Assembly (NCBI RefSeq): GCF_026898155.1
Contig: NZ_CP114029.1
Location: 4,258,001 to 4,322,000, forward strand
Direction of reading: 5' to 3'
Length of the DNA stretch: 64,000 nt
Origin: Jiella pelagia
Lineage (GTDB): Bacteria > Pseudomonadota > Alphaproteobacteria > Rhizobiales > Rhizobiaceae
The position numbers and the translations under genes are program-made. Under the pieces are notes generated by a model, which saw only the letters and a list, made by a program, of their open reading frames with translations, ran no database searches and was not told where the DNA came from. Numbering within the stretch: the stretch's first letter is position 1; every line of letters starts with the position of its first letter. Positions 41,242-51,692 of the stretch are shown piece after piece.

Positions 41242-42936
41242 ATGTTCGGACGAACACTTGGCGCTGGGCGTTTGGCCTTGCGTTTCGCCGCCATGGCCGT
41301 GGCAACGCTGCTCGCGGGCGCCGTTATCGCAACGAGTGCCGCCGCCGAAACGCGGACGTTGAAGTTCTACAATCTTCACACGCGGGAGAAGGCGGCCTTC
41401 TCCTACAAGGTCAACGGCCGCTACGACCAGAGCGAGCTGAAGAAGATCAACTGGTTCATGCGCGACTGGCGCAAGGCCAAGGCGACGAAGATGGATACGG
41501 GTCTCCTCGATCTGATCTGGGAAGCCTACCGCCAGTCCGGCTCCAGGGACTACATCCACGTCATCTGCGGCTACCGCTCGCCGGCAACCAACCAGATGCT
41601 GCGTTCGCGCTCCTCGGGTGTCGCCAAGCAGAGCCAGCATACGATGGGCCGCGCCCTCGACTTCTACATTCCTGACGTTCCGCTGAAGAAGATGCGCGAG
41701 ATCGGGCTGAAGATGCAGGTCGGTGGCGTCGGTTACTATCCGCGCTCCGGTTCGCCCTTCGTTCACTTCGACGTCGGCAATGCCCGGCATTGGCCGCGCA
41801 TGAACCGGCGGGAACTCATGGCTGTCTTCCCGAATGGCGGGACGGTCCATGTGCCCTCCGACGGCAAGCCGCTGCCGGGATATCAGCAGGCACTCGCCTC
41901 CTACAAGTCGCGGCGCGGCCAGTCCGGTATCCAGGTGGCCAATGCCAGCTCGTCGCGCTCGTCGGGCGGTGGCAAGTCGCTGATCGCGATGCTCTTCGGA
42001 AGCGGTGATGCCGCTGAAGAAGCCGAGGACGAGGCCAATGTCGCCGCGCCGGCCCAGGCCCCGGCAAGAGCTGCTCCGGCCCGCGCCGCTCCGGCTCAAA
42101 GGGAAGTTCAGATCGCGGCGGTGGTTCCGCAGCCGCGTCCCAGCCGGGATCTTCCAGCCGGCGTGTCCGTTCCCGTCGCCGACACTTTCGATACCGGCTC
42201 GCCTTCACCTGCCGTCGCAGCCGAAGTGCCTGCCGCGACCGAGGTGGCTGCGCTCGATGTCTCTCGCGTGCCTCTGCCAACCTTCGCGGCGCGCCCGTCC
42301 ATGGCCGTTGCCGCGGCCGAGCCGGAAGTCTCCGACGAGACGGTCGGCGCGCTGGTAGCAGCGCTCGAAAAGGAAGACCGTGGCGCGGTAACTGTCGCGG
42401 AGGGCCAACTTGCCTTCGCCGTTCCGACCCCGACCAACAGGCCGAACTTCAACGCCTTGCTCAATGGCGGCGTGACGCCCGAGCCGCGTCGTGAGGCCGT
42501 CGCCGCTTTGGGCGCTCTGGCGAGCGGCGAGGGCATCAAGGTCGCCGCCGTCGTGCCGAAGGCGCGGCCCGAAGGCGTGGTCAAGGCGGTCGATGCCAAG
42601 CCGGGTCTGATGAACGCCTCCTTTGCGGAGCGGCCGAAGCCCAGCAGGAAAATGCCTGCTGCTGCCCCTGTCGCGGCGGTCGAGCTTTACTCCGATGAAG
42701 CAGGGATCGAAGCCGAAGTTCTTGCCGCCAAGGGTGGCCGTGTTGTGCGGCCGACCGATCAGAACGCTTCCGGCGGCTCGAACCAGGATGCCATCTCCTC
42801 GCGGATTGCCTTCGCTTCGCTGGCTTCCGCGCCGAAGAAGTCGGCCAGCAACGCTGGTGCCCATCCGAGCGGCGATCTCGGCGCGGCGCTGCGGGCAAAG
42901 GGCGTGACCCTCACCGAGGTTCGCTTCGCCGACTGA
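41242..42936 (+). CDS. DUF882/YcbK-family peptidoglycan endopeptidase with long C-terminal extension
   Basis: 564 aa. Signal peptide (about 1-36), then an M15-like zinc peptidase domain (about 38-205) with ligands in SQHTMGRALDFYI (H133, D140) and FVHFDVG (H175), and CGYRSPATNQ; relatives such as MepK cut cross-links in peptidoglycan. The remaining 350 residues are a low-complexity Ala/Pro/Val/Arg-rich region with recurring VAAVVP-type segments, probably unstructured periplasmic linker. ATG 41242 after GGGGGATGCC. Single gene with its own terminator. Confidence 0.9.
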   Translation: MFGRTLGAGRLALRFAAMAVATLLAGAVIATSAAAETRTLKFYNLHTREKAAFSYKVNGRYDQSELKKINWFMRDWRKAKATKMDTGLLDLIWEAYRQSGSRDYIHVICGYRSPATNQMLRSRSSGVAKQSQHTMGRALDFYIPDVPLKKMREIGLKMQVGGVGYYPRSGSPFVHFDVGNARHWPRMNRRELMAVFPNGGTVHVPSDGKPLPGYQQALASYKSRRGQSGIQVANASSSRSSGGGKSLIAMLFGSGDAAEEAEDEANVAAPAQAPARAAPARAAPAQREVQIAAVVPQPRPSRDLPAGVSVPVADTFDTGSPSPAVAAEVPAATEVAALDVSRVPLPTFAARPSMAVAAAEPEVSDETVGALVAALEKEDRGAVTVAEGQLAFAVPTPTNRPNFNALLNGGVTPEPRREAVAALGALASGEGIKVAAVVPKARPEGVVKAVDAKPGLMNASFAERPKPSRKMPAAAPVAAVELYSDEAGIEAEVLAAKGGRVVRPTDQNASGGSNQDAISSRIAFASLASAPKKSASNAGAHPSGDLGAALRAKGVTLTEVRFAD

Positions 42937-43026
42937 GCCGCCTCTCGCCCTACCCAGCGGCCGCGGCAACCGCCGAGAGAGGCGGATGACTGAAACGGCC
43001 GATGGGATTTGCATCTTCCCTTAACG

Positions 43027-43067
43027 ACACCGTCTGGTCATTCGGCCAGACGGTGTTTTGCTTTTTG
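43027..43067 (+). terminator. Rho-independent terminator after the DUF882 gene
   Basis: Perfect 11-bp arms ACACCGTCTGG and CCAGACGGTGT around an 8-base loop, followed by TTTGCTTTTT. Confidence 0.9.
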
Positions 43068-43311
43068 GTGGCCGCAGCATCGGGCTTGCTGCGAGACCAT
43101 CGGCGACGATGCGGCCTTCGCGGTGCGATGTGCCGCAGCGAGGCGTGGAGGCAGGTGCCGGCGTGTCGTCCGCCGCATCTGAGGCCATCGAGGGGAGGGA
43201 GCGCCGCCAGCCTGCGCCGGCACTCGCTGCATCTGGCATCCTCGAGGGCTATGCAGCTGTCTTGATCCCACTGTGGCAACGCTCTCGGTGACTGCGACAT
43301 GACGCCTTAGA

Positions 43312-43409
43312 GCATGATCCCGAAAAGTGGGAACCGGTTTTCGGCAAAGATCATGCGCAGACAGAGAGATAGAGCGAGATGATGAGCGAAGCTCATCTCA
43401 TCCCGCTCT
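43312..43409. repeat. Rhizobial intergenic palindromic element (RIME-like)
   Basis: Two adjoining hairpins: GCATGATC...GATCATGC enclosing the CCGAAAAGTGGGAACCGG core (43312-43356), and AGAGCGAGATGATGAGC-GAA-GCTCATCTCATCCCGCTCT (43371-43409). The first is the widespread 'GCATGATCCCGAAAAGTGG' element of Rhizobiales genomes. Non-coding. Confidence 0.75.
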
Positions 43410-44095
43410 AGTCTGTGGTGTGATTCCTCGCTGCCGCAAGGTTGAGAGATTACCGCTTGTGTTCATGCTTCTCAAAGTTGTGACGGACTGCGATTGACAG
43501 CCGTGCTGGAAACATGCGGACCGACGACAAGAATGGCGCCGCCAGCATCAGATCCCGCGCGGCTCTGCCGTAAAGTCATTCTGATTACGGCCGTAATTGG
43601 ATGCGAACGGTGGCCGCAGGATCGCGGCAGCCGTCCTCAATTGGCCTGCCTCCGATGGCGCTCAGATGCTATCGCCGACGTTTATCCGGGCGGAAAATCG
43701 CGTGTCGAATCTTGCTCAATTGTAATGGGGCGTCATTCGCGTGAGCTTCGCATGGGGCTCGAAAAATGATTCGTACGATTTTCCTGAAAAACGTCTTTCG
43801 GTTGTGGGAGTTCAGCGAACCTTTGCCGATCTTCTCGCGCTTTTTCGCGTTGACTGCCCAGCACTCTCATAGATTTGCTTGCCGAACCGGCCAGATTTCG
43901 TCCGTCAAAGGGGGATAATTCTGAAAAAGCAGAAAAATCCTATTGACAGCAAGTAAATCGGCATAAATACAGGACAACAAGGCACATAGATGGTTCTTGT
44001 GCTCCCGCGCGACCACTGAAGGTCGGCAGTGCTCTCCCGCTGATCGCGCGAACTAGTATGAGACACTGCCGTGATATGAACGATCGGGTGATAAA
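43410..44095. other. Long interval upstream of the mucR-like gene
   Basis: No gene supported in 43410-44095. A candidate promoter lies at 43943-43971 (TTGACA, then AT-rich CATAAATACA), which would give a leader of about 120 bases. The stretch is AT-richer than neighbours, as expected for the autoregulated upstream region of a MucR gene, whose protein binds AT-rich sites. Confidence 0.45.
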
Positions 44096-44521
44096 TTGGA
44101 TCAGATCGAGGCGATCGATAATAACGAGATGCTCATGGAGCTTACGGCCGAGGTCGTGGCTGCTTATGTGAGCAATAATTCGCTGCCCGTTTCGGAACTG
44201 CCCGCCTTGATCGCGGACGTTTACGGAGCACTTGGGCGCACGACGACGGCGCCGGCGGCGCCGGCGGTCGAAAAGCCAAAGCCGGCGGTTCCGGTCAAGA
44301 AATCCGTAACAGATGATTACATCATCTGCCTGGAGGACGGTAAGAAGTTCAAGTCGCTGAAGCGTCACCTGATGACGCATTATAGTCTGAGCCCGGAAGA
44401 GTACCGCGAGAAGTGGGATCTGCCGACGGATTATCCGATGGTGGCGCCGAATTACGCCGCGGCGCGCTCGCGCCTCGCCAAGCAGATGGGCCTCGGCCAC
44501 AAGCGCCGTCGCGGTCGCTGA
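44096..44521 (+). CDS. MucR/Ros-family zinc-finger transcriptional regulator
   Basis: 141 aa H-NS-like regulator of exopolysaccharide, motility and symbiosis or virulence genes in Rhizobiales. N-terminal oligomerisation part LTAEVVAAYVSNNSLPVSELPALI, an Ala/Pro/Lys linker (about 50-68), then the zinc-finger domain with C78, H91 and H95 (ICLEDGKKFKSLKRHLMTHYSLSPEEYREKW). Start is TTG 44096; an internal ATG at 44129 would trim the N-terminus. An inverted repeat follows. Confidence 0.93.
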   Translation: MDQIEAIDNNEMLMELTAEVVAAYVSNNSLPVSELPALIADVYGALGRTTTAPAAPAVEKPKPAVPVKKSVTDDYIICLEDGKKFKSLKRHLMTHYSLSPEEYREKWDLPTDYPMVAPNYAAARSRLAKQMGLGHKRRRGR

Positions 44522-44543
44522 CCAAAAGTCGCTGACCTGAACT

Positions 44544-44582
44544 TCCAGCGCCTGGGTCCTAGCAAGGGATTCTGGCGCTGGA
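44544..44582 (+). terminator. Inverted repeat after mucR-like gene
   Basis: Arms TCCAGCGCC and GGCGCTGGA, 9 bp perfect, around a 21-base loop, 22 bases after the stop; no T run. The rest of 44583-44854 holds nothing recognised. Confidence 0.45.
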
Positions 44583-44854
44583 CGTGTGGCGCAAGGCCTC
44601 AACCGGATGTGACCATACCGGTCGTTCCATAGCTTGCGCGCCGTCTCTCCGGATGAATTGCTTTTCGCCAATGCTTTGGCGTCACCGGGCGGGCCACCAA
44701 GCTCGCGCCGTGTCGATGCGGTCGGCGCGATGATCGTTGACAGGATGAAACATCCGGGATGCCCCGGATGCTTGGAATGTCGGCCGGCTGCCGCGAGATA
44801 GCCCCATCCGCGCGAATGGAGCCGCTGCTCGCAAGCCGCAAGCTGGCCGATCCT

Positions 44855-45667
44855 TCAGCGCTTGCCGATGACGTAACTGACCAGATGGTTGGCGTAATAG
44901 GCGTAGCCCTCGACCGACGCATGGAAGCCGTCGCGTGAAAACCCCGCGGGTTCGACCCGGGGCAGGGTGGTGGCGACGATCGCGCCGCGTTCGGCGCAGA
45001 GCCTTGCGCCGATCTTCCGGATGATCCGCGCCCGCAACTCCAGGACATGGGCAAGGCCCCGCGGCAGCGCCGGTACCCGCTTCAGATCGACCGGCGGCGA
45101 CCAGACGATCCGCGCATCCGGCCATTTGGCCTTGAGCGCGTAAAGGAGGCTGCCGAAGCTCTTCTTGAATCGCCTGCCGCCGTGAAAGTTCTTCGCGTCG
45201 TTGGTGCCGATCATCAGGACGATGTGGGTGAAGGCCTCACGCGCCAGATTCGGCACGACGTGATCGCGGACTTCCGCCGAGACGGCCGAATTCGCACCCG
45301 CAGCCCGCCAGAACACCGAATGCCCTGTCAAAGCCGCGATGCGCTCGGCAAGCTTCGGCCCGAGGGAATCGTCGATCTCGTCGACGCCGACGCCGGCAGC
45401 CGAAGAATCGCCGATAACCAGGAGCTTGACGACCGGCTCGCCCAAGGCTGGCGCGCCGAGGACGCCGCTGGTCCGCCCAGCGGGCGGAACCATGCGCAAG
45501 ACCCTCCGCCGGGTCTGCAGACCCTGCCAGATATAGACGGGAAACAGCAGCCAGGAGATCAGCCCGGTCTTGAAGGACGCGGCGAGCCCGCCGGGGTCGA
45601 AATCGCCCCGGAACTCTGCGAAGCCGTTGGAAGACTGGCCGGGAAACTCCGTTCGCGGTGTCATCAT
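44855..45667 (-). CDS. SGNH/GDSL-family hydrolase
   Basis: 270 aa. N-terminal hydrophobic segment GLISWLLFPVYIWQGLQ suggests a membrane anchor, then the SGNH fold: VIGDSSAAGVGV (block I, catalytic Ser), GANSAVS (block II Gly), MIGTNDAKNFHGG (block III Asn), and DGFHASVEGY (block V Asp and His). Such enzymes are esterases or lipases; the substrate is unknown. ATG 45667 overlaps the pgk stop by four bases, so it is co-translated with pgk. Confidence 0.88.
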   Translation of the reverse strand: MMTPRTEFPGQSSNGFAEFRGDFDPGGLAASFKTGLISWLLFPVYIWQGLQTRRRVLRMVPPAGRTSGVLGAPALGEPVVKLLVIGDSSAAGVGVDEIDDSLGPKLAERIAALTGHSVFWRAAGANSAVSAEVRDHVVPNLAREAFTHIVLMIGTNDAKNFHGGRRFKKSFGSLLYALKAKWPDARIVWSPPVDLKRVPALPRGLAHVLELRARIIRKIGARLCAERGAIVATTLPRVEPAGFSRDGFHASVEGYAYYANHLVSYVIGKR

Positions 45668-46857
45668 GCCTTGAGAACCTCGACCCCCGGCAGCGCCTTT
45701 CCTTCCATCCATTCCAGGAACGCGCCGCCCGCCGTCGAAACATAGCTGAAGTCGGCCGCCGCGCCAGCCTGGTTGAGCGCCGCGACGGTGTCGCCGCCGC
45801 CGGCGACGGAGACCAGCTTGCCGGCCCTGGTCAGCTCGGCGGCGTGGCGCGCCGCAGCCACAGTCGCCTTGTCGAAGGGCGCGATCTCGAAGGCGCCGAG
45901 CGGGCCGTTCCAGACCAGCGTCTTCGCCTTGTCGAGCCACTGATTGACCACTTCGACGCTCTTCGGCCCGGCATCGAGGATCATCGCGTCGTCCGGCACG
46001 GCGTGAACGTCCACCGTCTCGCTCGCCGCACCCGCCTTGAACTCCCGGGCGATCACCGCGTCGGTCGGCAGGACGATCTCGCAGCCGGCGGCCTTCGCCG
46101 CCTCGACGATCGCCCGGGCGGTGTCCGCCAGATCGTGCTCGCAGAGCGACTTGCCGACGGAGATCCCTTGCGCGGCAAGGAAGGTGTTGGCCATGCCGCC
46201 GCCGATCACCAGCGCGTCGACACGGGAAACGAGGTTCTGGAGAAGGTCGATCTTGGAGGAAACCTTGGCGCCCCCGACGACCGCGACGACGGGACGCTCG
46301 GGGTTACCAAGGCCCTGTTCCAGCGCTTCCAGCTCGGCCTGCATCGTGCGGCCGGCATAGGAGGGCATGTGGTGGGCGAGGCCCTCCGTCGAGGCGTGGG
46401 CGCGGTGGGCGGCCGAAAAGGCGTCGTTCACATAGACGTCGCCGAGCGAGGCGAGGGCGTCGACGAAGTCCGGATCATTCGCCTCCTCGCCGGCGTGAAA
46501 CCGGGTATTCTCGAGCAGCACCACGTCGCCGTCCGTCAGGGCCGCGACGATGCCGGCCGCGACGGGGCCGATGCAGTCGTCGGCAAAGCCCACCGGTTGG
46601 CCGAGCATCTCGGAGAGGACCGGCGCGACCCGCTCGAGCGACATGTCGGCGTTGGGCTTGCCCTTCGGCCGGCCGAAATGGGCGAGAAGGATCACCCGCC
46701 CGCCCTTTTCGGAGATTTCCCGGATGGTCGGCAGCACGCGCTCGATCCGCGTTTTGTCGGTGACGACGCCGTCCTTCATCGGAACATTGAGGTCGACGCG
46801 CAGGAGAACCCGCTTGCCGGACACATCCGCATCGTCGAGGGTCTTGAACTTCTTCAC
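45664..46857 (-). CDS. pgk: Phosphoglycerate kinase
   Basis: Glycolytic enzyme that transfers phosphate from 1,3-bisphosphoglycerate to ADP. 397 aa, normal length. Signature RVLLRVDLNVPMKDG near the N-terminus, LLAHFGRPKG, AHASTEGLAHHMPSYAG, nucleotide site VVGGAKVSSKI, and C-terminal SVAGGGDTVAAL. GTG 46857 is the start: AGGAGGAAC sits seven bases upstream, and the extra in-frame residues from 46965 are not family-like. Genes gap/tkt often next to pgk are not in the window. Confidence 0.97.
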   Translation of the reverse strand: MKKFKTLDDADVSGKRVLLRVDLNVPMKDGVVTDKTRIERVLPTIREISEKGGRVILLAHFGRPKGKPNADMSLERVAPVLSEMLGQPVGFADDCIGPVAAGIVAALTDGDVVLLENTRFHAGEEANDPDFVDALASLGDVYVNDAFSAAHRAHASTEGLAHHMPSYAGRTMQAELEALEQGLGNPERPVVAVVGGAKVSSKIDLLQNLVSRVDALVIGGGMANTFLAAQGISVGKSLCEHDLADTARAIVEAAKAAGCEIVLPTDAVIAREFKAGAASETVDVHAVPDDAMILDAGPKSVEVVNQWLDKAKTLVWNGPLGAFEIAPFDKATVAAARHAAELTRAGKLVSVAGGGDTVAALNQAGAAADFSYVSTAGGAFLEWMEGKALPGVEVLKA

Positions 46858-47025
46858 GGGGGTCGTTCCTCCTGTCAGCGCCGTCTCGGCAGGTCGCCCA
46901 TAGCTTTGCCGCAAAATGCGAAGGGCAGAGGGCGAAGGCGAGACTGGCGTCACTTCCGCATGCATCGACGGTTTCGTAGCCTTGCCGAGGCGCAGCGTCC
47001 AGATCAGCCGGCTTTAGCGGCCGCG

Positions 47026-48836
47026 TCAGCTTTCCTTGGCGGGCCGGCCGAACAGCCGGCGCAGCGCCGCCGAGAGGTCGCGCCGCGAGAAGAACAGCGG
47101 GATCTGGCCGCCGCGGCCGCGGTCGGGCACCAGCGACAGGCCGGCCGAGACGATGGCGCCGTCGAGACCGATCTCGCGCACGATGAGTTCGATGGGCGCC
47201 GCGGCGACGCGGTCGCCATAGTCCGCCTCGCCGCCGAGCCGGCCGATCATCATCTGCGACACGCTCATCTCCTCCTCGCCCGGCTGCAGGCGCACGCCAT
47301 AGGCCTCGGCGAGAGCGGCGGCCCGTGCCGCCGGATCGACGGCGAACTCGCCGAAGAATTCCGCATCGTCGGGGCTGAGGCTCGGCCGGCCTCGCGAACA
47401 GCCGGTCGAGCAGCGGTGGATAGCGCGGCGAGATGAACAGGAAGACGTAGTCGCCGGCCGTCAGGCGCCCGGCATATTGCGCGCGCATCGACCGCCCGTC
47501 GCGGATCACCAGCGAAGGCCGCGCCCAGCGCGGGATCCGCTCGCCGCGCGCGACGGGGCTATCCTCAGCGACGCGGTAGGAGAGGAGACTCGTGATCGGC
47601 GCTGCCGGGCAGTTCCAGCTCGTATTTCTCGACGGCGCCGATGCGCGGCGGCACGACGAGGCCGAGGCGTTTGGCGACGCTGGCGATCGTCCAGCCCTGA
47701 ACGAGCAGCGAGGCGAGAACGATGATGAAGGCGGCGTTGAAGAACAGCCGCGAATCGTCGAGCCCGCCGATCAGCGGGACGATGGCGAGGAGGATCGAGA
47801 CGGCGCCGCGAAGGCCCACCCAGGAGACGAAGGCCATCTCCCGGCGCTGGAAGTCGAAGGGGATGAGGCAGAGCCAGACGGCGAAGGGCCGCGCGACGAA
47901 GATCAGGAAGGCGGCAAGGCCGAGCGCCGGCCAGAGGATGTCGGAGAACTGCGAGGGCGTCGCCAGAAGCCCGAGGATCAGGAACATGACGATCTGGGCG
48001 AGCCAGGTCAGCCCGTCCTGGAAGCGCTTCACCGCGGCGGCGTTCGAAAGCTTGGCATTGCCGGTATAGAGCCCTGCGACATAGACGGCGAGAAAGCCCG
48101 AGCCGCCCACCGCGCCGACGGCGGCAAAGACGCAGAGGGCGAGGCTGAGGGTGACGATCGGCAGGAGTCCCCTGTCGATGGCGAGGCGGCGAATGACGGC
48201 GGCGATCGTCATGCCGCCGAGAACGCCGCCGACGAGGCCGATCAGCATCTGCGACAGGAGGCCGAGGGCGACGTCGGCGCCGAGCGTCTCGATCCCGCCG
48301 CCGGCGCGGATCGCCTCGACGAGGGCGATCGTCAGGAAGATCGCCATCGGGTCGTTGGTGCCGGATTCGATCTCGAGCAGCGAGCGCACCCGCTCGCGCA
48401 CCGTGATGCCGCCGACGCGCAGGAGGAAGAACACCGCCGCGGCGTCCGTCGAGCCGACGATGGCGCCGAGCAGCAGCCCCTCGACCAGCGGAATGCCGAG
48501 CAGATAGGTCGCGGCGAGCCCGAACAGCACCGCCGTCAGGAAGACGCCGACGGTCGCCAGCATGATCGCCGGCGCCGCTGCTTGACGAAAGGTCGACATG
48601 CGGGTGCCGAAGCCGGAGTCGAACAGGATGATGGCGAGCGCGATCGTCCCGACGAAATAGGCAAGGCCCGCATTGTCGAAATCGATGCCGATGCCGTCGA
48701 CCCCGGCGACGAGCCCGATCGACAGGAACAGAAGCAGCAGCGGAGCACCGAACCGGAAGGCGAGGAGGCTGGAGAAGGCGGCGACGACGATGAGGGCGGC
48801 GCCGACCAGAATCAGGACATATAGGGACTCCAGCAT
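47026..48836 (-). CDS. Potassium/proton antiporter, CPA1 NhaP2 type (apparent frameshifts at 47585-47591 and 47377-47383)
   Basis: About 602 aa after two corrections. N-terminal Na+/H+ exchanger domain with about twelve helices (SIGLVAGVDGIGIDFD, GSTDAAAVFFLLRVGG, LEIESGTNDPMAIFLT with the ion-binding Asp pair region), then a TrkA-C-like domain (MRAQYAGRLTAGDYVFLFI) and a C-terminal CorC/HlyC-like domain (YGDRVAAAPIELIVREIG). The breaks read GAGTCTC (DHELLSYRVAED) and GAGCCTC (PAELSPDDAEFFGEF) on the coding strand; GAGCTC resolves both. This architecture is that of NhaP2/CvrA exporters of K+ under low osmolarity. Confidence 0.93.
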
Positions 48837-49139
48837 CGGCTGCGGGCGATCTCTCGGGCTGGCGGTGTCGGGAAGTGGCGGAGGGGGCTACGCCTTGGGA
48901 GGATGTAGGGGAGTTTTGGGGGATGGCTATTGCAGGCGGGGAACAAAAGGGGGCGGTCGGAACCTGAACTGTGGCGTTCGTGGACCGGCTTCAGAAGCGC
49001 GCAATGAGATTGGCGGCTATGCGCCCAAATCGGTCGTTCGATTTCAACGATGAACTCTCCAAAAGCTGCCGTCGGAAAGTTTAAAGATAATTGATGTTCG
49101 CTCTTACATTTCCGGCGGCACCTAGTCTGCGAAGGCGTA
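48837..49139. other. Left flank of the mobile island
   Basis: About 300 bases between the antiporter start and the end of the broken SIR2 gene. Base composition drops after about 49000, marking the approximate left edge of acquired DNA. No repeat or gene recognised. Confidence 0.45.
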
Positions 49140-49233
49140 TCATCCGCATGCTGCGGCCAAAGCAGCCAGAAATTCGTTCAGCCCATCGCGGCGGTCCAAC
49201 TTTTCGGAGGTGATAGTGTCAATACCCCAACGT

Positions 49234-50555
49234 GGGACTGTCAGGAATTCCGTGTGTGGGCGGGCTTTTTAACATTGTCAGGCCATGGCCCGTGTGAAGC
49301 GCTCTCCGTAGATTATGGCGAACTGCGCCTTGGCCATCGCCCACTCACGCGGCGCCATCTTCCACTCCTTCTCGGCCCGGTTCAAGACAAGAAAGAGGAG
49401 CTTCATTGCCGCGTCGTCGCTCGGGAAATGGCCGCGGGCGCGGACAGCCCGGCGAAGCTTGGAGTTCAGTGCTTCGATAGCGTTCGTCGTGTAGACGATT
49501 TTGCGAACTTCCTCGGGGAAGGCGAAGAACGGGACGACCTCGGCCCAGGCCCGGCGCCAGCTCTGGCCGATGGCTTTGTATTTCTGACCCCATTCACCCT
49601 CCTCGAACGCCGTCAGGGCCTTCTCGGCAGTCCCGGCATTGCTCGCCCGATAGATCTCCTTCAGCGCGGCCGCGACGGCCTTGCGGTCTTTGTAGGAGGT
49701 GAAGTCGAGGCTGTGGCGCAGGAGGTGGACGATGCAGGTCTGAACCGTCGCGTCGGGAAAGACCGCGGTGATCGCCTCGGGAAAGCCCTTCAGGCCGTCG
49801 ACGACAGCGAGGAGGACGTCCTCGACACCGCGGTTCTTCATCTCGTTCATGACCCGAAGCCAGAACTTCGCGCCCTCATTCTGCTCCAGCCAGAGGCCGA
49901 GGATCTCCTTCGTGCCGTCGGCCCGGACGCCGAGGGCGATGTGCACCGCCTTGTTGCGGACGAAGCCTTCGTCCCGGATTTTGACCCTCAGTGCGTCAAA
50001 GAAGACAAGGGGATAGACTGGCTCGAGCGGCCGGGCCTGCCAGGCGGCGACCTCGTCCAGAACGGCATCCGTCACGGCCGAGATCAGATCCGGCGAAACG
50101 TCGACGCCGTAAAGGTCGTGGAGATGCCCGACGATCTCGCGGTTGCTCATGCCGCGGGCGTACATCGAGACGACCTTCTCGTCGAAGCCGGGGAAACGAC
50201 GTTGGTATTTGGCGATGAGCTGCGGGTCGAAGCTCGACTGGCGATCCCGCGGGACGGCGAGCTTGAACTTGCCGCTCTCCGTCGTCACCGTCTTCTTGCC
50301 GTAGCCGTTGCGGCCGTTTCCAGCGCCGCTCTCGCCGGCAAGATGATGATCCATCTCGGCATTCAGCGCCCGTTCGGCGAGCGCCTTCTTCAACCCATCG
50401 AGCAACCCACCGGGATCAAAGGCGGTCTTGGCATCGGCGCCGGACAGAAGCTGGTCGAGAAGCGCGTCAGGGATACTGGGTTCTTTGCGGCGGGCCATGG
50501 GTGATCTCCTTCGGTCCCATTATGCCCGCCCACACACGGAATTCCTGACAGTCCC
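49234..50555 (-). mobile_element. IS256-family insertion sequence
   Basis: 1322 bases bounded by inverted repeats beginning GGGACTGTCAGGAATTCC on both ends (perfect for over 30 bases). It is flanked by a 9-base target duplication CCCCAACGT (49225-49233 and 50556-50564). The intact ends, duplication and transposase indicate recent insertion into the SIR2 gene. Confidence 0.95.
49278..50498 (-). CDS. IS256-family transposase
   Basis: 406 aa mutator-type DDE transposase. Catalytic residues in VFFDALRVKI (Asp), AVVDGLKGFPEAI (Asp) and TNAIEALNSKLRR (Glu); CxxH-type segment TCIVHLLRHSLDF between them. Frame intact, no GAGCTC-type break, so probably functional. Confidence 0.95.
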   Translation of the reverse strand: MARRKEPSIPDALLDQLLSGADAKTAFDPGGLLDGLKKALAERALNAEMDHHLAGESGAGNGRNGYGKKTVTTESGKFKLAVPRDRQSSFDPQLIAKYQRRFPGFDEKVVSMYARGMSNREIVGHLHDLYGVDVSPDLISAVTDAVLDEVAAWQARPLEPVYPLVFFDALRVKIRDEGFVRNKAVHIALGVRADGTKEILGLWLEQNEGAKFWLRVMNEMKNRGVEDVLLAVVDGLKGFPEAITAVFPDATVQTCIVHLLRHSLDFTSYKDRKAVAAALKEIYRASNAGTAEKALTAFEEGEWGQKYKAIGQSWRRAWAEVVPFFAFPEEVRKIVYTTNAIEALNSKLRRAVRARGHFPSDDAAMKLLFLVLNRAEKEWKMAPREWAMAKAQFAIIYGERFTRAMA

Positions 50556-50590
50556 CCCCAACGTTCGAAAATCGCCGTTTGTACCTCGTT

Positions 50591-51692
50591 TGTCCTCTTA
50601 AGCTTCTTTCCATGCTATTTTTGGAAAGGAGGATCGGACCATGGGACAGTCATCAACAAGGAAGGCAGGGCCGCGCGATGCGGCGACGAAGGTTGCGCAT
50701 CATCGTTTGAGCGTCCTGGACCTGGCCAAGGAATTGGGCAACGTCGCCGAGGCGTGCCGGCAGCGCGGTCTCGACCGCACCAGCTTCTACGAATGGAAGC
50801 GGCGCTTTCAGACGCAGGGCTTTGAGGGCCTGAAGGACCTGCCACCGATCCACAAGAGCCATCCGCAGACGACCCCGCCGGCGACGGTGGAGCGGATCAG
50901 GGCCCTGGCGCTGGAGCATCCGGCCTATGGCTGCAACCGGCTGGAGGCGCTCTTGCGCCTGGAAGGGATCGCCGTCTCGGCCATTACCATCCAGAAGATC
51001 CTGAATGCCGCCGATCTCGGCACGCGCACGGACCGCTGGCTGGCGTTGGAAAAGGCCAATGCAGACAGAGAGATCGCGATCACGCCCGAGCAGGCGGTGT
51101 TCCTGGAGAAGCTGAACCCCTGCTTCCGCGAGCGCCATGTCGAGAGTTCGGCGCCCGGCGAACTCCTGTCGGCCGACACTTTCTTCGTCGGCAATCTCAA
51201 GGGCATCGGCAAGGTCTACCTGCATGCCGTCGTCGACACCTACGGCTCCTATGCCTTCGGCTTCCTGCATGTCTCCAAGCAGCCTGAGGCGGCCGTCGCC
51301 GTGCTCCACAACGAGGTGCTGCCCTTCTATCGCCATCTCGACCTGCCGGTCGGCGCAGTCCTCACCGACAACGGCCGGGAATTCTGCGGCACCGACAAGC
51401 ACCCCTACGAGGCTCTACCTCGACCTCAACGGCATCGAGCACAGGCGAACAAGGGTCCGGACGCCCAAGACCAACGGCTTCGTCGAGCGCTTCAACGGCA
51501 CCATCCTCGACGAGTTCTTCCGCGTCACGATGCGCGAGACATTCTACGAAACGGTCGAGGCCCTGCAGGCCGATCTCGACGCTTGGCTCGTCCACTACAA
51601 CACCGAACGCCCGCACCTTGGCTATCGCAACATGGGCCGCAGGCCGGTCGAAACCGTGATGTCATTCGTCAGCCAAGAAGCTTAAGAGGACA
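50591..51692 (+). mobile_element. IS481-family insertion sequence
   Basis: 1102 bases with perfect 18-bp terminal inverted repeats starting TGTCCTCTTAAGCTTCTT. Flanked by a 7-base target duplication CCTCGTT (50584-50590 and 51693-51699). It lies in the SIR2 gene 26 bases from the IS256 duplication. Confidence 0.93.
50641..51685 (+). CDS. IS481-family transposase (apparent frameshift at 51409-51415)
   Basis: 347 aa after one correction. N-terminal helix-turn-helix (LAKELGNVAEACRQRGLDRTSFYEWKRRF) and integrase core with LLSADTFFVG (Asp), LTDNGREFCG (Asp) and TNGFVERFNGTILDEFF (Glu). The break after HPYE at GAGGCTC resolves to GAGCTC as HPYELYLDLNGIEHRRT. AAGGAGG precedes the ATG. Because the break is of the window-wide type the element may be active. 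Confidence 0.92.
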